A DNA stretch of 64,000 nt from NCBI GenBank assembly GCA_036245525.1, contig BTPG01000003.1, forward strand, positions 134,405,362-134,469,361, read 5' to 3'. Positions within the stretch are counted from its first letter, which is position 1. The number at the start of each line of letters is the position of its first letter. The translations under genes were made by a program, and so were the position numbers. Positions 12,201 to 24,973 of this stretch are shown piece after piece. The notes beneath the pieces were generated by a model. It worked only from the letters and a program-made list of their open reading frames with translations. It was not told the DNA's origin and made no database searches. This DNA is from Semisulcospira habei (lineage: Eukaryota; Mollusca; Gastropoda; Semisulcospiridae).

Positions 12201-12723
12201 CACTAGCAAGACACTGTTCTAATTTTTCTAACAGGCAGTCGTACGGTAATTGTCTATAAAATGGTGAATCCTTGGGCGGAACGTAGCACGCGACCAAAAG
12301 CACATCGCATTCAGTACCAAACAATGTTCTGTCAAGTTTGAGAAAGACACTTTGAGCACATGTCATATTCACTTTAAAAACAAACTTGGCATACACATTT
12401 TTTACTAACACAACAACACCTCCCGAGCTTCTTCCTTGACGTGACAGTTTGACTGCAGGTAAGGAAAAACACGTGAAATCAGACCAGCAGTCAGGCGGGA
12501 CGAAAGCATTGTCTAAAAATGTTTCAAACAAACACACAATGTCATAATTACTTACATATTGCAGAAAGTCTGGGTCAGATAGCTTGCTCCACAGTCCATC
12601 AACATTCCATGACAGAAAGGTAAGTATATGCAACACACTATCTACTGGCTGCTCTACAACACACGCGCGCATCGGCGACACATCCCGTGCAATTGAGATG
12701 GGAGACGCGGCTTGACCGACATA
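9203..12723 (-). pseudogene. LINE ORF2: APE endonuclease + reverse transcriptase + C-terminal Cys/His knuckle
   Basis: This protein would nick target DNA and prime reverse transcription. The N-terminal endonuclease has 'SWNVDGL' (Trp codon 12609-12607), the acidic 'LFETFL', 'CGDFNG', 'SINDYF' and 'ESVHMPL'. RT follows with 'GKAPGPDGIINDVL', 'NYRGIALIS', 'QAGFRKSYSTADHIFTL', 'FVDFRKAFNTV' and 'QGCLASPTLFSF'. The palm motif reads FADA instead of FADD: the codon complement of 10375-10377 is GCC, so one metal-binding Asp is lost. A frameshift near 10070 separates the main frame from the C-terminal part, which also has an in-frame TGA at 9848-9850. The C-terminus keeps a 'CPLC...H...C' knuckle. 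The damage implies it is inactive. Confidence 0.85.
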
Positions 12724-13731
12724 TCACGGGTCACTGGATTCGTCCCCGACCTCAATTGTAGGGGAACTGTGTGGCCGGCGCCGTTTCGCTTTTTTAGGTG
12801 AAGGCTGTAGCGGGGATACTGAGTGTGACGCACGTGCCGGTGTTGCGTTGACATGCTGACCAGTAGCTGCGGCGGCACCGAGTCCTTGGGTACGGTTGTC
12901 CGGTCTTCTGTTGACGCTGTCTGTCGCATGGCGGCGGCCGAAGTTGTCGGTGTCGTAGCTCCGTTGCTTTAGGGGTCCAGCGACGACCAGCTTGTTTCCC
13001 TTATAGTACGCGCGCAAGCCTTTCTCCCGGTGCAGTCTGATCTGTTCGTGTTGCCGGTTGGTTAAGTCACCAGCAACGTTAACCCCCTTTTGCTTGAGTG
13101 CAGCACGACCCTTGGTCAGGACGTCCATCTTGTCCCTCCATCTCGCGAACTTCACGATCATGGGGCGGGGTTTGTTGTTGGCTCTAGCACGGTTGGCTGC
13201 TACAGAAGCAAAGTCCGGTTTGTTCCCCACCCGGTGTGCGCGTACCAAATCGTCCTCAGTCCAGGTTTTATTTGGCACTGTGCCCTGCAGACATTCCAGT
13301 ACTTTGGTGGCACAGGAATCGAAGGTCTCGCCTGGCGTTTCCACGATTCCAAAGAGTCGCATATTGTCCCAACGTGAGAACGCCTCTAGCTTGTCTAGTT
13401 CTTCCTCGTAGCGTTTCCGCAGATCTTCCATGTCCTCTTGCAAGTCTTCTACAGACTCGGAAACCTCCTCCTGCTTCTCATTCAGTTCCTTGCAGGTGTC
13501 CTCCAGGCTGCGAGCGCGTTGCTTTAAGTCAGCAATGTCGGTGTCAATCGCCTGTATAGAGGTCAACACATCACAAAGGTCAGCACGAAGAGACCCCAGT
13601 TTCTCGTCAATCACCTGTGTCTGCTTGTCGATTATGCGCTGAATGTCACTGACAGTAACTAAATGTGATGTGGTTCCGGAGACCTCGAGTGGATCTACGG
13701 ATAGAGCTTTTTTTGTCTGCCATCTTAGCAC
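12724..13731 (-). CDS. LINE ORF1 protein, L1-type (coiled coil + RRM + C-terminal domain)
   Basis: A nucleic-acid chaperone or RNA-binding protein of the L1 ORF1 type. Residues ~30-140 form a charged coiled coil (KQRARSLEDTCKELNEKQEE). An RRM-like block follows (NMRLFGIVETPGE), then 'WTEDDLVRAHRVG' and 'RPMIVKFARWRDKMDVL', the usual order in this family. The tail is basic and ends '...GDESSDP' at a TGA. The open frame begins at 13731, but the likely native ATG is at 13723 in another frame, giving 'MADKKSSIRRSTRGLR', a typical basic start. That implies a frameshift before about codon 25. The next codon after the TGA opens the ORF2 frame directly. Confidence 0.75.
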   Translation of the reverse strand: MLRWQTKKALSVDPLEVSGTTSHLVTVSDIQRIIDKQTQVIDEKLGSLRADLCDVLTSIQAIDTDIADLKQRARSLEDTCKELNEKQEEVSESVEDLQEDMEDLRKRYEEELDKLEAFSRWDNMRLFGIVETPGETFDSCATKVLECLQGTVPNKTWTEDDLVRAHRVGNKPDFASVAANRARANNKPRPMIVKFARWRDKMDVLTKGRAALKQKGVNVAGDLTNRQHEQIRLHREKGLRAYYKGNKLVVAGPLKQRSYDTDNFGRRHATDSVNRRPDNRTQGLGAAAATGQHVNATPARASHSVSPLQPSPKKAKRRRPHSSPTIEVGDESSDP

Positions 13732-13800
13732 AGTTCGATTGACACAACAGTGCTACACAGTAATACACAGTACTACACAGTGCACGTAGCTGGCAATGTT

Positions 13801-14257
<457 letters not shown>

Positions 14258-14363
14258 AGGAATGTACTGTTTACATAGAAAACAGCGAAAATAGTACGCG
14301 GAATATAGCTGTGGCTTTTCTCCTCTAATTTCAGCACAATCAGATCCCTTATATGACGGCATA

Positions 14364-17300
14364 ATGGAGCGGTGCCTGTTGAAAACACAGTCATCGTCTC
14401 TTCAGTGTCATTTGTAAAATGCAGAGCTGACAGTGTGCGGAGAAAAGCGCATTCAGAAAATAATTCAATCAAGCAAAGATCGGTGTGACGGTCTCTATGA
14501 AGATATAAAAGCATCATTGGAACCAGAGAGTCGTTTGATGCACTGTCACAGAAGCTGTGTTTCTTCATATACATCAAAATACCATATTCATCGCCATCTG
14601 ACACGAAAACGGGACCTGCTCCTGGAACGTCTGGGCAACCATCACCAGGGAAAAAAGTGAGGAGACCTAGTGTTCATCGTTTTGACTTTCGTGAACATTG
14701 CCTCTTCTGTGGTGAAATCTGTAAGGTGGAAGCAGACTCACGAAATCCAAGTCGATGGCGTGCTGCTTATTGTGTGAGAAATGCAGACAGAGGTTCAAGC
14801 AAGGACTTCAAACATGAGATCATGGACGTCTGCAGCAAAAGAAAAGATTCCTGGTCTCGTAAAGTGCGATTGAGGTTGAATGGCGCCTTTGCTGATTTAC
14901 ATGCTGCGGAAGCACGATATCACGACAGCTGTAGAATACAACGGGTCACAACACGACATTGATGATCCAGCTTTTGAGTCGCTTGTAGATTTCATGAAAG
15001 TCAACAGGTCTTCTATGTGGACCTCTGTTGAGGTACGCGAATTATACCTGGCCTGTGGAGGGAGTGGATTATCCCGTTCACAGCTTCAGGCAAACCTGTT
15101 GCGTTATTTTGATGACCTCCTTCTTTTGTCTTCCAGTGGTTTTGCAAATATCCTTTTATTTCGGCTGAAAGCCTCGTGTCTGGTGAGACTTGATAAAGAT
15201 GAAGAGGATGATATCTCAATTGAAAAGGTGGCAAAAGCTATAGCCATCGAGTTAAAGAAACTTTCCCCAGACAAATCGTCATACAAAGCTAGACTTGATC
15301 GGAATACAATCGCGCAGCAAATCAGTCCGAATCTCCTATCTTTGCTGGCAAATATTTCCGACAAGCTCCCGTCAGGGACACTACCGTCATTGGTAATTGG
15401 TAACATGATCACCGGAATTGTCACAAAGAGGGCTATTCCACTACAAGTTGCACTAGGCGTGTTTGTACGGGAAAAGCATCTCCTCCAAAGTCTATATGAC
15501 TTTGGAGTCACATGTTCCTACGACGAAGTTGTTCGCTTCAAGGCATCAGCGGCGGCACATGCTGAGTCGGAAAGGGTCACAAGTGGAATCATGGATGCAA
15601 AGTACGGTCTTGTGCAGACTATAGCTGACAACTTCGATGCCACTATCTCTTCTGAAAATGGTTTGAAATCAACACATGCACTGGCTTTGCTCTTCACGCA
15701 GGTGAAACCTAGCATCAACAACCTTGGTTCGGAGGAAAAAAATATTAAACGGCTCAGCAAAGACGAAGTGCGAAAAGACTTCAGCATGGTAATGCCTATC
15801 CAGTTCTACAAAGGGCCCAAGAAGCCTCCCATGCCTTCAGCACAGTCACAGCGTACTGTTTTGCCACTAAAGGTTTTGGCGGCGCAAAACATCTCTGCTC
15901 GAAGAGGAAATTCACTTGACTTTGACTTTCTGAAGACAGTAGCAGAGAACCATTCTGCGCACGAGTTTGCCGGATACAACACAATGCAATCACGTCAGCA
16001 AGGAGAGGCAGTGAAACCAGCGAATAAGGCCATGTACAGGCCTTTGATCGACATGACTCCCTCTGATCCCTCCACCATGATGACAGCAATGGTCGAGGCT
16101 CAACCATTTACACGACAGTCTGGTCAGAGTTTTACAGTATTTACAGCAGACCAGCAGCTGTACCGAGTGATGACAAACGTTATCTGGGTGTACCCGGAGA
16201 TGTTTCATAACTTCATACCACGTCTAGTCGGAATGCACATGCTGATGAGTTTTGTTGGTTGTGTTGGTGCCCTCATGTGCAACACTGGGTTGAAGGACGT
16301 CATGAAAGCTGCTTTCGGAGGCGTCTCACAAATGTTCACCGGGAAAAAATTCCCTCGAAACTGTAGAGCTCTTAGAATGGTCACAGAAGAGCTTCTTCGT
16401 TAACACATCCTAGCATCTGAAGACAATAATGCTCTCATGGCCAACCTAGAGAGTGTCGCCACCAGAAGCAGAACAGCACGACTCTGGTTAGACAGCCTGA
16501 TTAAACCAGTCCTGACCATGATGATGTTTGTAAGAGCGGAAAGAGAAGGTGACTGGCCGCTGCATCTGTGGTCAGTTAAAGCAATGCTGCCTTACTTTTT
16601 TGCCGCAGGGCATTGGAACTATGCACGTTACGGTCTCTACAACCTCAGATCAATGGAGAAACTGCCACAAGAAGTGCTGGCAAGATTCCTCAAGGGAGAA
16701 CACGTCATGCGACACAGGCCTGGGCTATGGAACGGAATGTGGTCCGACATGTTTATTGAAACAACCTTCATGAGGTATGGACACAGTCCAAGAGGTCTCG
16801 TTGGCCTCACCCTCAATCCAGGTGCACAGAAAAGATGGGCTCTCAGCTTGCACACCTGCAGCCATTTGATCAAAGACATCGCCGACATTCGGGAGGTGGA
16901 TTCAGAAACACAGCAGGCAACCGTCCATAAGGAAGAGATGTCAGCCCGGACAGAGTCTGATGCAAAAGACAGAGACCAGATCCGAAGAAAACTTCAGATG
17001 TGCATTGATCCACTTAACCCAGTGGGCCATCTATTGAACGGGATTGTCAACATCGTCTTAGGAATGGTCGGTTCACCGGCAGTGACAGTTGACAATGCTT
17101 TGGTCATTGCTCAGCAGCAGATGATGATGATGATGAAACGTTTTATTCAGGATAAAAAGTTTTAGGCATAGCAATGCCTATCTTCCAAACTGTCCTGCTA
17201 CTCTGCAGATGAAGGTGTATGAAGCCTCGTGGCCTGAAGGCTTCAACAGTACCCTAAGCAAAAAGTTGGTGACAATGGCTGAAAATAAGAAGAAGATTAG

Positions 17301-18836
17301 AGTGGGTTCAGAATCAACCTATGACACACAACTCATATACGGAAGGGTGATGGGTCTTATGAGCACACGGTTGATAGACCTTGAGAACAGTTTCCAACAT
17401 AAACTTGCACCCGTACCAACATCAATGTTTGATGACAAAGGTAACATGCGCCTAGCCACAACGAAGTCAGTACTGAAGAACAAACATCAATGTGAGCTGA
17501 CTGCCCGTGCACTGAAGCCAAGTGTTATCATTGTGGACGGTTGTGCGGTGCTGTAGACAATACAATAGCCATCTCATGGTACTGTGCAGGATTATGTGGA
17601 TGGTTTCATGACCTTTGTCACAGGAAAGATGAGAGAGTGTGATGTGTACATTGTCTTTGACCGCTATTACCCCTACAGTATCAAGAGTGGCACAAGAACC
17701 TCACGAGCTGGAGAAAAGGCAAGCAGACACCATCAGCTCACAGTAGACACTCCTCTGCCACCTCAGGTTGTGGTGCTGACTGTTACACACAACAAGATCC
17801 AACTGATCGATATACTTTGTCATCAAATCTTGTAGATAGCTGTGAATTTTCAGGCGAAGGGCACCATTGCGCACAAGTTAGTCCTCACCGGATTTGATCC
17901 TGTCCCTAAGCAGGTCAGTGGTGGCGTACTGTCCAATAGGACAGACCTCAGAACAACTCACGAGGAGGCAGATGTCATCATTGCAAAACAGGTGGTATCA
18001 GCGGCCTCAGAAAAAGGCCAGTCCTGTATCAAAGTCATTTCAGATGATACAGATGTGTTCTTGTTATTGTTGCATTTCTACCATTTGTGCCAGACACCAT
18101 GTCCCGTGCTGATGGAAGGTACCAGCAAGGGGAGAACTGTCACAGACATTGGCACTTGTGTCACAAAACACAGACAGATTGTACCCAACCTGTTTGCAGC
18201 TCACGCCCCTTCAGGCTGCGATACGGTTTCTTACATGTGGGGCATCGGCAAAACCACAGTACTGAAAACCCTTCAGAAAGGGTTCAGTCTTGACACTGTA
18301 GGCAAAGCAGACGCCAGCTTGGACGAAATCATCAAGCAGTGCACTGAATTTGTGAGTGCATGTTATAAATGCAAGAGCAGAGATGACATGTCAAAGGCCA
18401 GGTATGAATCTTGGCTGGTAAAAACCAGCGAACAGACGTCATCAACACTCAAACTGAAATCGTTACCACCTACCTCAGCAGCTTTTGCTGAAAATGTCAA
18501 ACGTGCGCATCTCCAAACGTCGATCTGGAAGGCAGCTCTGGATGAAAATCCACCCAATCTTCTGCCAACTGACTTTGGCTGGCTAAAAGACGAACTCACA
18601 CGTTGCCCCCAGGTGCTGAAGCCGCGCCCGCTGAGGTACTGAGCATGTTGAAGTGTGGCTGTGGATCGTATCAGCCTTGTAGTACAGCTCGATGTGGTTG
18701 TGCTACTGCCCAGATGACGTGCACGGTGTTTTGCAAGTGTTTCATCTCTGGTGATTGTCAGAACTTATGGACGAAACGTGCGGCTTCCATACCAGACGAA
18801 GAGGAAGACGCCAGTGATGACGATTGTGAAAACTGA
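14364..18836 (+). pseudogene. Decayed ~1,490-codon gene: zinc-binding N-terminus, FEN/PIN-like nuclease region, TSO1-like CXC tail
   Basis: A single large gene is recognisable across several damaged segments. The N-terminus has Cys/His clusters ('LMHCHRSCVSSYTSK', 'CLFCGEICK', 'YHDSCRIQ'). A long helical middle includes 'HLWSVKAMLPYFFAAGHWNY' and 'GLWNGMWSDMFIETTFMRYG'. The C-terminal third has the acidic motifs of FEN1/XPG-type PIN nucleases: 'VIIVDGCA', 'VFDRYYPYSIKS', 'THEEADVIIAKQ', 'SDDTDVFLLLLHFY' and 'APSGCDTVSYMWGIGK'. It ends with a Tesmin/TSO1-like CXC knuckle (CGCGSYQPCSTARCGCATA) and an acidic tail. Lesions are a TAA at 14415, a frameshift near 14657, a frameshift or deletion near 14940, a TAA at 16401-16403, a broken stretch at 17125-17208, TAGs at 17554, 17566 and 17833, and a frameshift near 18605. 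I recall this family as highly multi-copy in cnidarians and molluscs, so a mobile origin is plausible. Nuclease activity is inference from motifs. Confidence 0.75.
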
Positions 18837-19365
18837 CTTCGCAGTGACTTTGCAACAATGTGGACGGTTTTGTGAATAAGGTATGAGGACGTCTATTATA
18901 TGTGTTGAGTTATCTCTTTGCTGTTTTCTTTCATTTCTATTTTATCGGGGGTTTCAATTATCTTTGGTTCTTTCCATTTTACAAGCAGATTTTGTGCCAC
19001 AAATTGCATTTTGCAGATGATATTCGGTCCCACATCAAGGTGTTTACACTTACGGCAGCCATTTTGTCCGCCATATTGATAATATACACAAAGTAAATAA
19101 CTCAAGTACCCCTTTAAACTTTCATTCTAGTGTAATAAATTGCTTTCACCCACAAACATCACAGCTGTGGGCTGTTTATTACACCAAATGCAGTTCCTTT
19201 CATGTCCCGGCGGCCATTTTGGGCGCCATCTTGAATATTTAAAATTCCTAAAAAATGCCAGAGTGGCATCAGTCGGATTCGTAATCTGTATGTATCAGAG
19301 AGGCAAAATCAAGTGAGACCCGCTCTGGGGGTGTTTTCATGGGGGTATCCATGGTCGGTATGACA
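18837..19365. other. 3' flank of the PIN/CXC gene
   Basis: Non-coding. It contains two 'gccattttg(t/g)' motifs in similar context at about 19057 and 19212, which look like a decayed short repeat in the gene's 3' UTR. No other feature is supported. Confidence 0.4.
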
Positions 19366-19456
19366 TGCTCGGAGGCTCTCTTAGCCACCTCTTAAATAAA
19401 GTATTTCGCCAAGTTTCAAGCTTCTGTGTACAGCAATATCTGAGATCCTAGTGTCT
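19366..19456 (+). repeat. Dispersed repeat, copy 1
   Basis: The segment containing 'ctcggaggctctcttagcca' and 'gccaagtttcaagctt' matches the reverse complement of about 29225-29320. In both places the repeat abuts a GT/AC-rich tract, so the microsatellite may be one end of the element. Confidence 0.7.
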
Positions 19457-19475
19457 ACACACACACACACACACA

Positions 19476-19533
<58 letters not shown>

Positions 19534-19562
19534 ATCACACACACATAGTGTGTGTGTGTGTG

Positions 19563-19634
<72 letters not shown>
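19457..19634. repeat. Back-to-back (AC)n-(GT)n tract
   Basis: About 75 bp of AC (19457-19532) are followed by a short 'catcacacacacatag' spacer and about 87 bp of GT (19548-19634). The two arms are complementary and could extrude a long hairpin or cruciform. Confidence 0.9.
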
Positions 19635-19637
<3 letters not shown>

Positions 19638-21494
19638 GGTGAAGGGGGAGGGGATTTTGAGATGGAGAGGGGGTGGGGGTTGGAGAACATATGATTGGTG
19701 ATGCCTGTTTTTTCAGTTTACTGGTAATAACGTTCATCTGTAACTGATGGTATGGTCTGCTGTAAGTCATTATCTATAATCAAGTTCACCTACTATGTCA
19801 TGGTCGATGCATAATTCTGTCTTAAAAGTGCATGCGTTAATATGCGTTGGGTGGAGGGCGGAATGACTGAGGAGGTGGAAAAACAACAAGTAGTTGGTGA
19901 TACTTTCTCATTAATCTTCTTGTGCATGCGGCGCCAGATACTGTTTACAAGGGGGTTAATGTGGCCTGTGTGTATAATCGCTATTTGGCTTTGTTGATAG
20001 ATTGATGTTAATACCTATTGCAAGTTGAAAATGCCTACTGTTATTTATAAACATTTTTTCTCAGGTTTAAATGATGGTTGTCAGGGCAATTACAAAGCAC
20101 GTAACATCAACTTGTTCTTTTCCTAAGCAGATGTATTTCTGTCACATTATGCAAATATCCTGCTGGATATGAAGGATCTGTGTTTGACAAGCACAAGTCA
20201 ACTTTAAAGGTTATTTTGTAAACAACCATTAATAACCTATTTCTCCAGTGCACTAGTCATCCTCATTTTGTTGTCTATTTCATTGATTGACGACCTCAAA
20301 TCTGTGACACATGGGAGCTGGATGGCTCGTGCCGTTGCGGGTGCGAATCAAGCTGGGGTCAACATTTGTTAAGACCCTGTTCGATGCCCCGTTTTTGAAA
20401 TCACCTTTGTAGTGGACACTCAGAAAACTTAAGCCCAAAACGTTTAACGGTTTCAAATCCGTGACAAAGATTCAAATTAATTCAAATTAATTTTTAATCA
20501 TATCACCAAATAAATCAGTATACTTTAGGATAAAGTAACGGGTATTTTTTTTATATTGTTGCCATGATGACATAAATCTTCGGTGCCCCAAGTATGGAAT
20601 TTTCTAATGTCGCGACTTATGTGCCAAACTTCAGAACAACTAGCACACACATGTACATTTACGACGGCAACTGGACTAAAAGAAAGGCACCGTCATACCT
20701 TCAAATACATACAGCAGATTCAGGAACAGAGAGAAAAGTGAATGCATGATTAATAATTAAGTTTCCTTCTGGATGTCACTTTATAAGGAGTTATCAAAGA
20801 CGGCGCACTGTACTGCTACTCCTGTTTGATTCCCCTCCTACGCCTTCCCGTTCAAGGAACGCTAAACTCGCTGTTAACATGCAATGGAACAGGTAACTCG
20901 CGCAGGCTGAACCCTCTAGCGAACACAGCCTGCGGTATAAGATTTCAGACAAGAGCGTGTCAGCTGACAAACGAAATGCATTACGGCCTCCGCGAGCGCT
21001 CTGCCTACGCAAACACTGACAGCACGTAAGTAAGTAAAATGTTCAAAAGCAAAACACCATGACGAGAGTACAGTTTCAACATTCAAAGCGACTATCCTTA
21101 AAAAATATTATTAAAAGAAAAAAAAATGCGCCAGGAACAAACTCGGTAGATATTTTAAAATAACGCTGGAACAGTTTTCCTACAGCGTTCATAAGCATAC
21201 GTTTTATCTGCTTGCGCTATGAAACGGCGGGCGTGTGGTGGGCGGGGCGTTATGTGTGTACGCCTCTCTGTGGTCGCACGCGGTGCTCAATGTTCCTGTC
21301 CAAGATAGCGGACACAATCGTAGGATTTACTTTCAGACGATTTCTTTGGTTGCATGTTAATTGCTGACACACATCGCTTGCTATGAGAAGACATTATTAT
21401 CACGCTGTCAGCTTCGAAATAATTCTGCTTGCTAATTTGTCGCAGGCATATTCAATGAATAAGTAGTTTGAGGTCACGGCAACTTTTGTTTCTT
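19635..21494. other. Non-coding DNA, nothing firmly recognised
   Basis: No domain-bearing frame. A strong splice-donor-like GTAAGTAAGT occurs at about 21027 after a short open stretch, but nothing else supports an exon. Confidence 0.4.
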
Positions 21495-22680
<1,186 letters not shown>

Positions 22681-22687
22681 AGTCACA

Positions 22688-23350
22688 ATACAGCCGCCAC
22701 TGTGTCTTGGCAAAAATCTTCACGTAATTTACTTTGTAATGTGACGTCAATATTTTGGATGCCAAACAAATGTTCCTTACAGCGCAATACATGACGCCAG
22801 AGTGCCAGTTGTCTCTGTGAGGATGGCATTGCGCGTGAGCTGAAAGTAGGTCAAGTTTTAATATCGCGTGTGCCCATACCTTTTTGTTGACCAGACTTAA
22901 TACAAGACAATGCTGTGCACACTCGGCCGTTCACGCAGCACGGTTGAATCGCATACGTGTGATACAACCAAACTGTATCACACGCGTGTGCTACAACCTT
23001 TTCGCTCAAAGGCAGCAACTAGGGAGGTGTGTAAGAAATATACATTCTTACTTCAGTGTTTAGGTGATACTGAGAAACTCACTTGAGTGGTTTTAAACCC
23101 ATATCCTACGAGCAAAAGCAATTAGGATAAGGCTTTAAGACCACGAGACTGAGATTCTCGGTTTCACTTAAACACCGATGTAAGAATTTATTTCTTACTC
23201 ACCTTTTTCTTGGAATAAATCCGATGTCAGTTGATTTTTGGCACAAACAACACAGCCGCCATTGTGTCTTGTCAAAGATCTTGATGTAATTTACTTTGTA
23301 ACGTGACGTCAATACTCTGGATGCCAATACCGCAGTACACGAGGCCAGAG
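22688..23350. repeat. ~105-bp direct repeat flanking a foldback element
   Basis: The stretches about 22688-22800 and 23254-23350 share 'cagccgcca(c/t)tgtgtcttg', 'gtaatttactttgtaa' and 'gtgacgtcaata' in the same order. They bracket the inverted-repeat element at 23026-23203. Non-coding. Confidence 0.6.
23026..23203. mobile_element. 178-bp foldback/MITE-like element with ~55-bp inverted arms
   Basis: The left arm (23026-23080: 'ggtgtgtaagaaatatacat'...) is the approximate inverse of the right arm (about 23150-23203, ending 'atttcttactcacc'). The middle holds 'cctacgagcaaaagcaatta'. It has no open frame and no clear target duplication. Confidence 0.65.
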
Positions 23351-24102
23351 TGTAAGAAAGGATTGATACGTAGGTCTATAGACACAAATCATTGGATCAT
23401 CGATACGTATGAATGTTGAAACGTAGAACTTTCGAAACGCAAAAAATCGAAGGACTATCTGGACACCGGACTATCGACTCATCGATGCAAATGGTAGGAC
23501 CGTCGATACAGAGGGTTATAGGTAGGACTAAGGAGACGCCCCCTTGCTTAATAGCACGTCCATGATGTCAAACTCAGTTCCCAGGACTGCTCAGTGTATC
23601 ACTGAACACCTGATCATTCCCTTCATACTACAACACAGACATAGATTTACTAGCTGGGAAGACTCATAAATTCTGTTGGTCCCTAACGCCAGCAGTGCCT
23701 TATTAAGATCTGTGTCAAGAAGACACATGGATACCTCTGGTGTGTGGTGAATGCCTCAGGCATAGCTTTCACCTCCAGCGCCAACTGCAGCCAAAGGATC
23801 GTTCATGTTGGCTCATGTTTAGCGGCCCAATAGCTTTCAGCTTGAAAAGTTAACATTCTGATCAGTCACTGTTACCTTTGAGCTGTCATGGTCAGTGTGT
23901 GTGCTGGAATGAGTGTGGAGTGTTTTGAAAACTGTGTGAATGTGTTTGACCTCAGAAGTGAAAGGACCATTAATTAGACTTGGAGGGTTTGAAGTCCACC
24001 AGTCTACCCCTCTCCATGGTAGACTAGATAGGCTCATAACCATAACAGGGCGTATGTTAGTAGCTGTTTCTTTTTGTTTCTCCCGTCCCATGTATGAAAC
24101 CT
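23351..24102. other. Non-coding DNA with short ATCGATAC-like repeats
   Basis: The stretch 23385-23525 repeats 'atcgatac', 'tcgatgca' and 'gtcgatac' motifs at irregular spacing. Otherwise nothing is recognised. Confidence 0.4.
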
Positions 24103-24489
24103 CCACCCGGGTCTGCCCTGGGGGACTTGGGTGGGGTTAACTACGTTTTGGTTCCCAGGGTCACCCTGGTCAGCCCCACAGGGTGGGTTTTCTTCTCTAA
24201 TCTGGGGCATGTATTTCTGTCTACCCTTGGTCCATTCACCTGTATTTTCCTTTTTGGAACTCTCCCTCCTGTCTGCGCTGCCAGTGTCGTTCTTGATGTT
24301 GGATGTGTGTTGCTAAATGGTCTTAGCTTTATTTATGCCCCATGTCGTAGGTTTATTTAAAGTATTGGACCGGCTGGCGACATACATTCAATATTCTGTT
24401 TATTTTTTTTTTCACAAGCAGTGCAGGCACGTCCTGAGAAAGCCTTGTTGCTGTCGGGACGTTAAGCAATGTACATTCAATCAATCAAA
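24103..24489 (+). mobile_element. SINE-like retroposon, copy 1
   Basis: It starts 'ccacccgggtctgccctggg' and ends in 'gacgttaagcaatgtac' followed by (ATTC/ATCA)n. It matches 54436-54949 over its whole length apart from an internal insertion there. The second copy has a 15-bp target duplication, so the family moves by retroposition. No convincing polymerase III box could be assigned. Target duplication of this copy is unclear. Confidence 0.7.
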
Positions 24490-24569
24490 CCCTTTTGAGA
24501 GTATGTAGATGTTTCTTTTAAAGACGTGCGACATTTTAGCTTGACATTTTTAAGCTATATTTACATCTT

Positions 24570-24965
24570 GTCTTAAGACCTTGCTTTTAGTCTGGCTGAC
24601 CAGATTTTTACCCATCCCGCCGTGAGATGGCCTTAGTTGCCTGCTCGGCGTTAAACCAAAATAAACCAAATAACTAATCCCACATGAAATCTCCCCCCCC
24701 ACCCCCCCCCACCCCCTCCTTCTCTCTCAAGCTCTGTATATCGCAGAGGAATATGTCATGGTCCTGTTTTATGGACCCCACCAACCGTCATAATTGAATC
24801 ATAGCTGTAGTCATTACAACTATCATGTGTGGGTGCAGTTGTGTGTATTTGTTTGTGTTTGTCTGTGTGTGTGTTTTGTTCATAGTTTTCTTTTTGTATC
24901 GGCGCTTAGAGCTACTTTTAAAATAAGCGCTCAACAAATCCGCATTATTATTATGATTATTATTA
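24570..24965. repeat. Decayed retroposon 3' tails
   Basis: Two tail-like segments occur: 'gctcggcgttaaaccaaaa' with an AAACCAAATA-type tail (about 24590-24675), and 'taagcgctcaacaaatccg' followed by ATT repeats (about 24890-24965). Both resemble 3' ends of SINE or L2-type elements. A C-rich run lies at 24691-24716. Their bodies are not recognisable. Confidence 0.4.
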
Positions 24966-24973
24966 AAAATCGA

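Noticed and set aside
13058..13642. Plus-strand frames opposite LINE 1 ORF1
   Set aside because: They are shadows of the GC-rich coding strand of ORF1.
20320..20400. tRNA-like or tRNA-SINE head
   Set aside because: A weak B-box-like 'gtgcgaatcaa' is present, but no cloverleaf can be formed and no A box is at the right distance.
20826..21029. Possible exon ending at a GTAAGTAAGT donor
   Set aside because: No recognisable protein, no acceptor, and no neighbouring exon.
24094..24360. Open frames inside the SINE-like copy
   Set aside because: They are not conserved in the second copy and have no coding signature.
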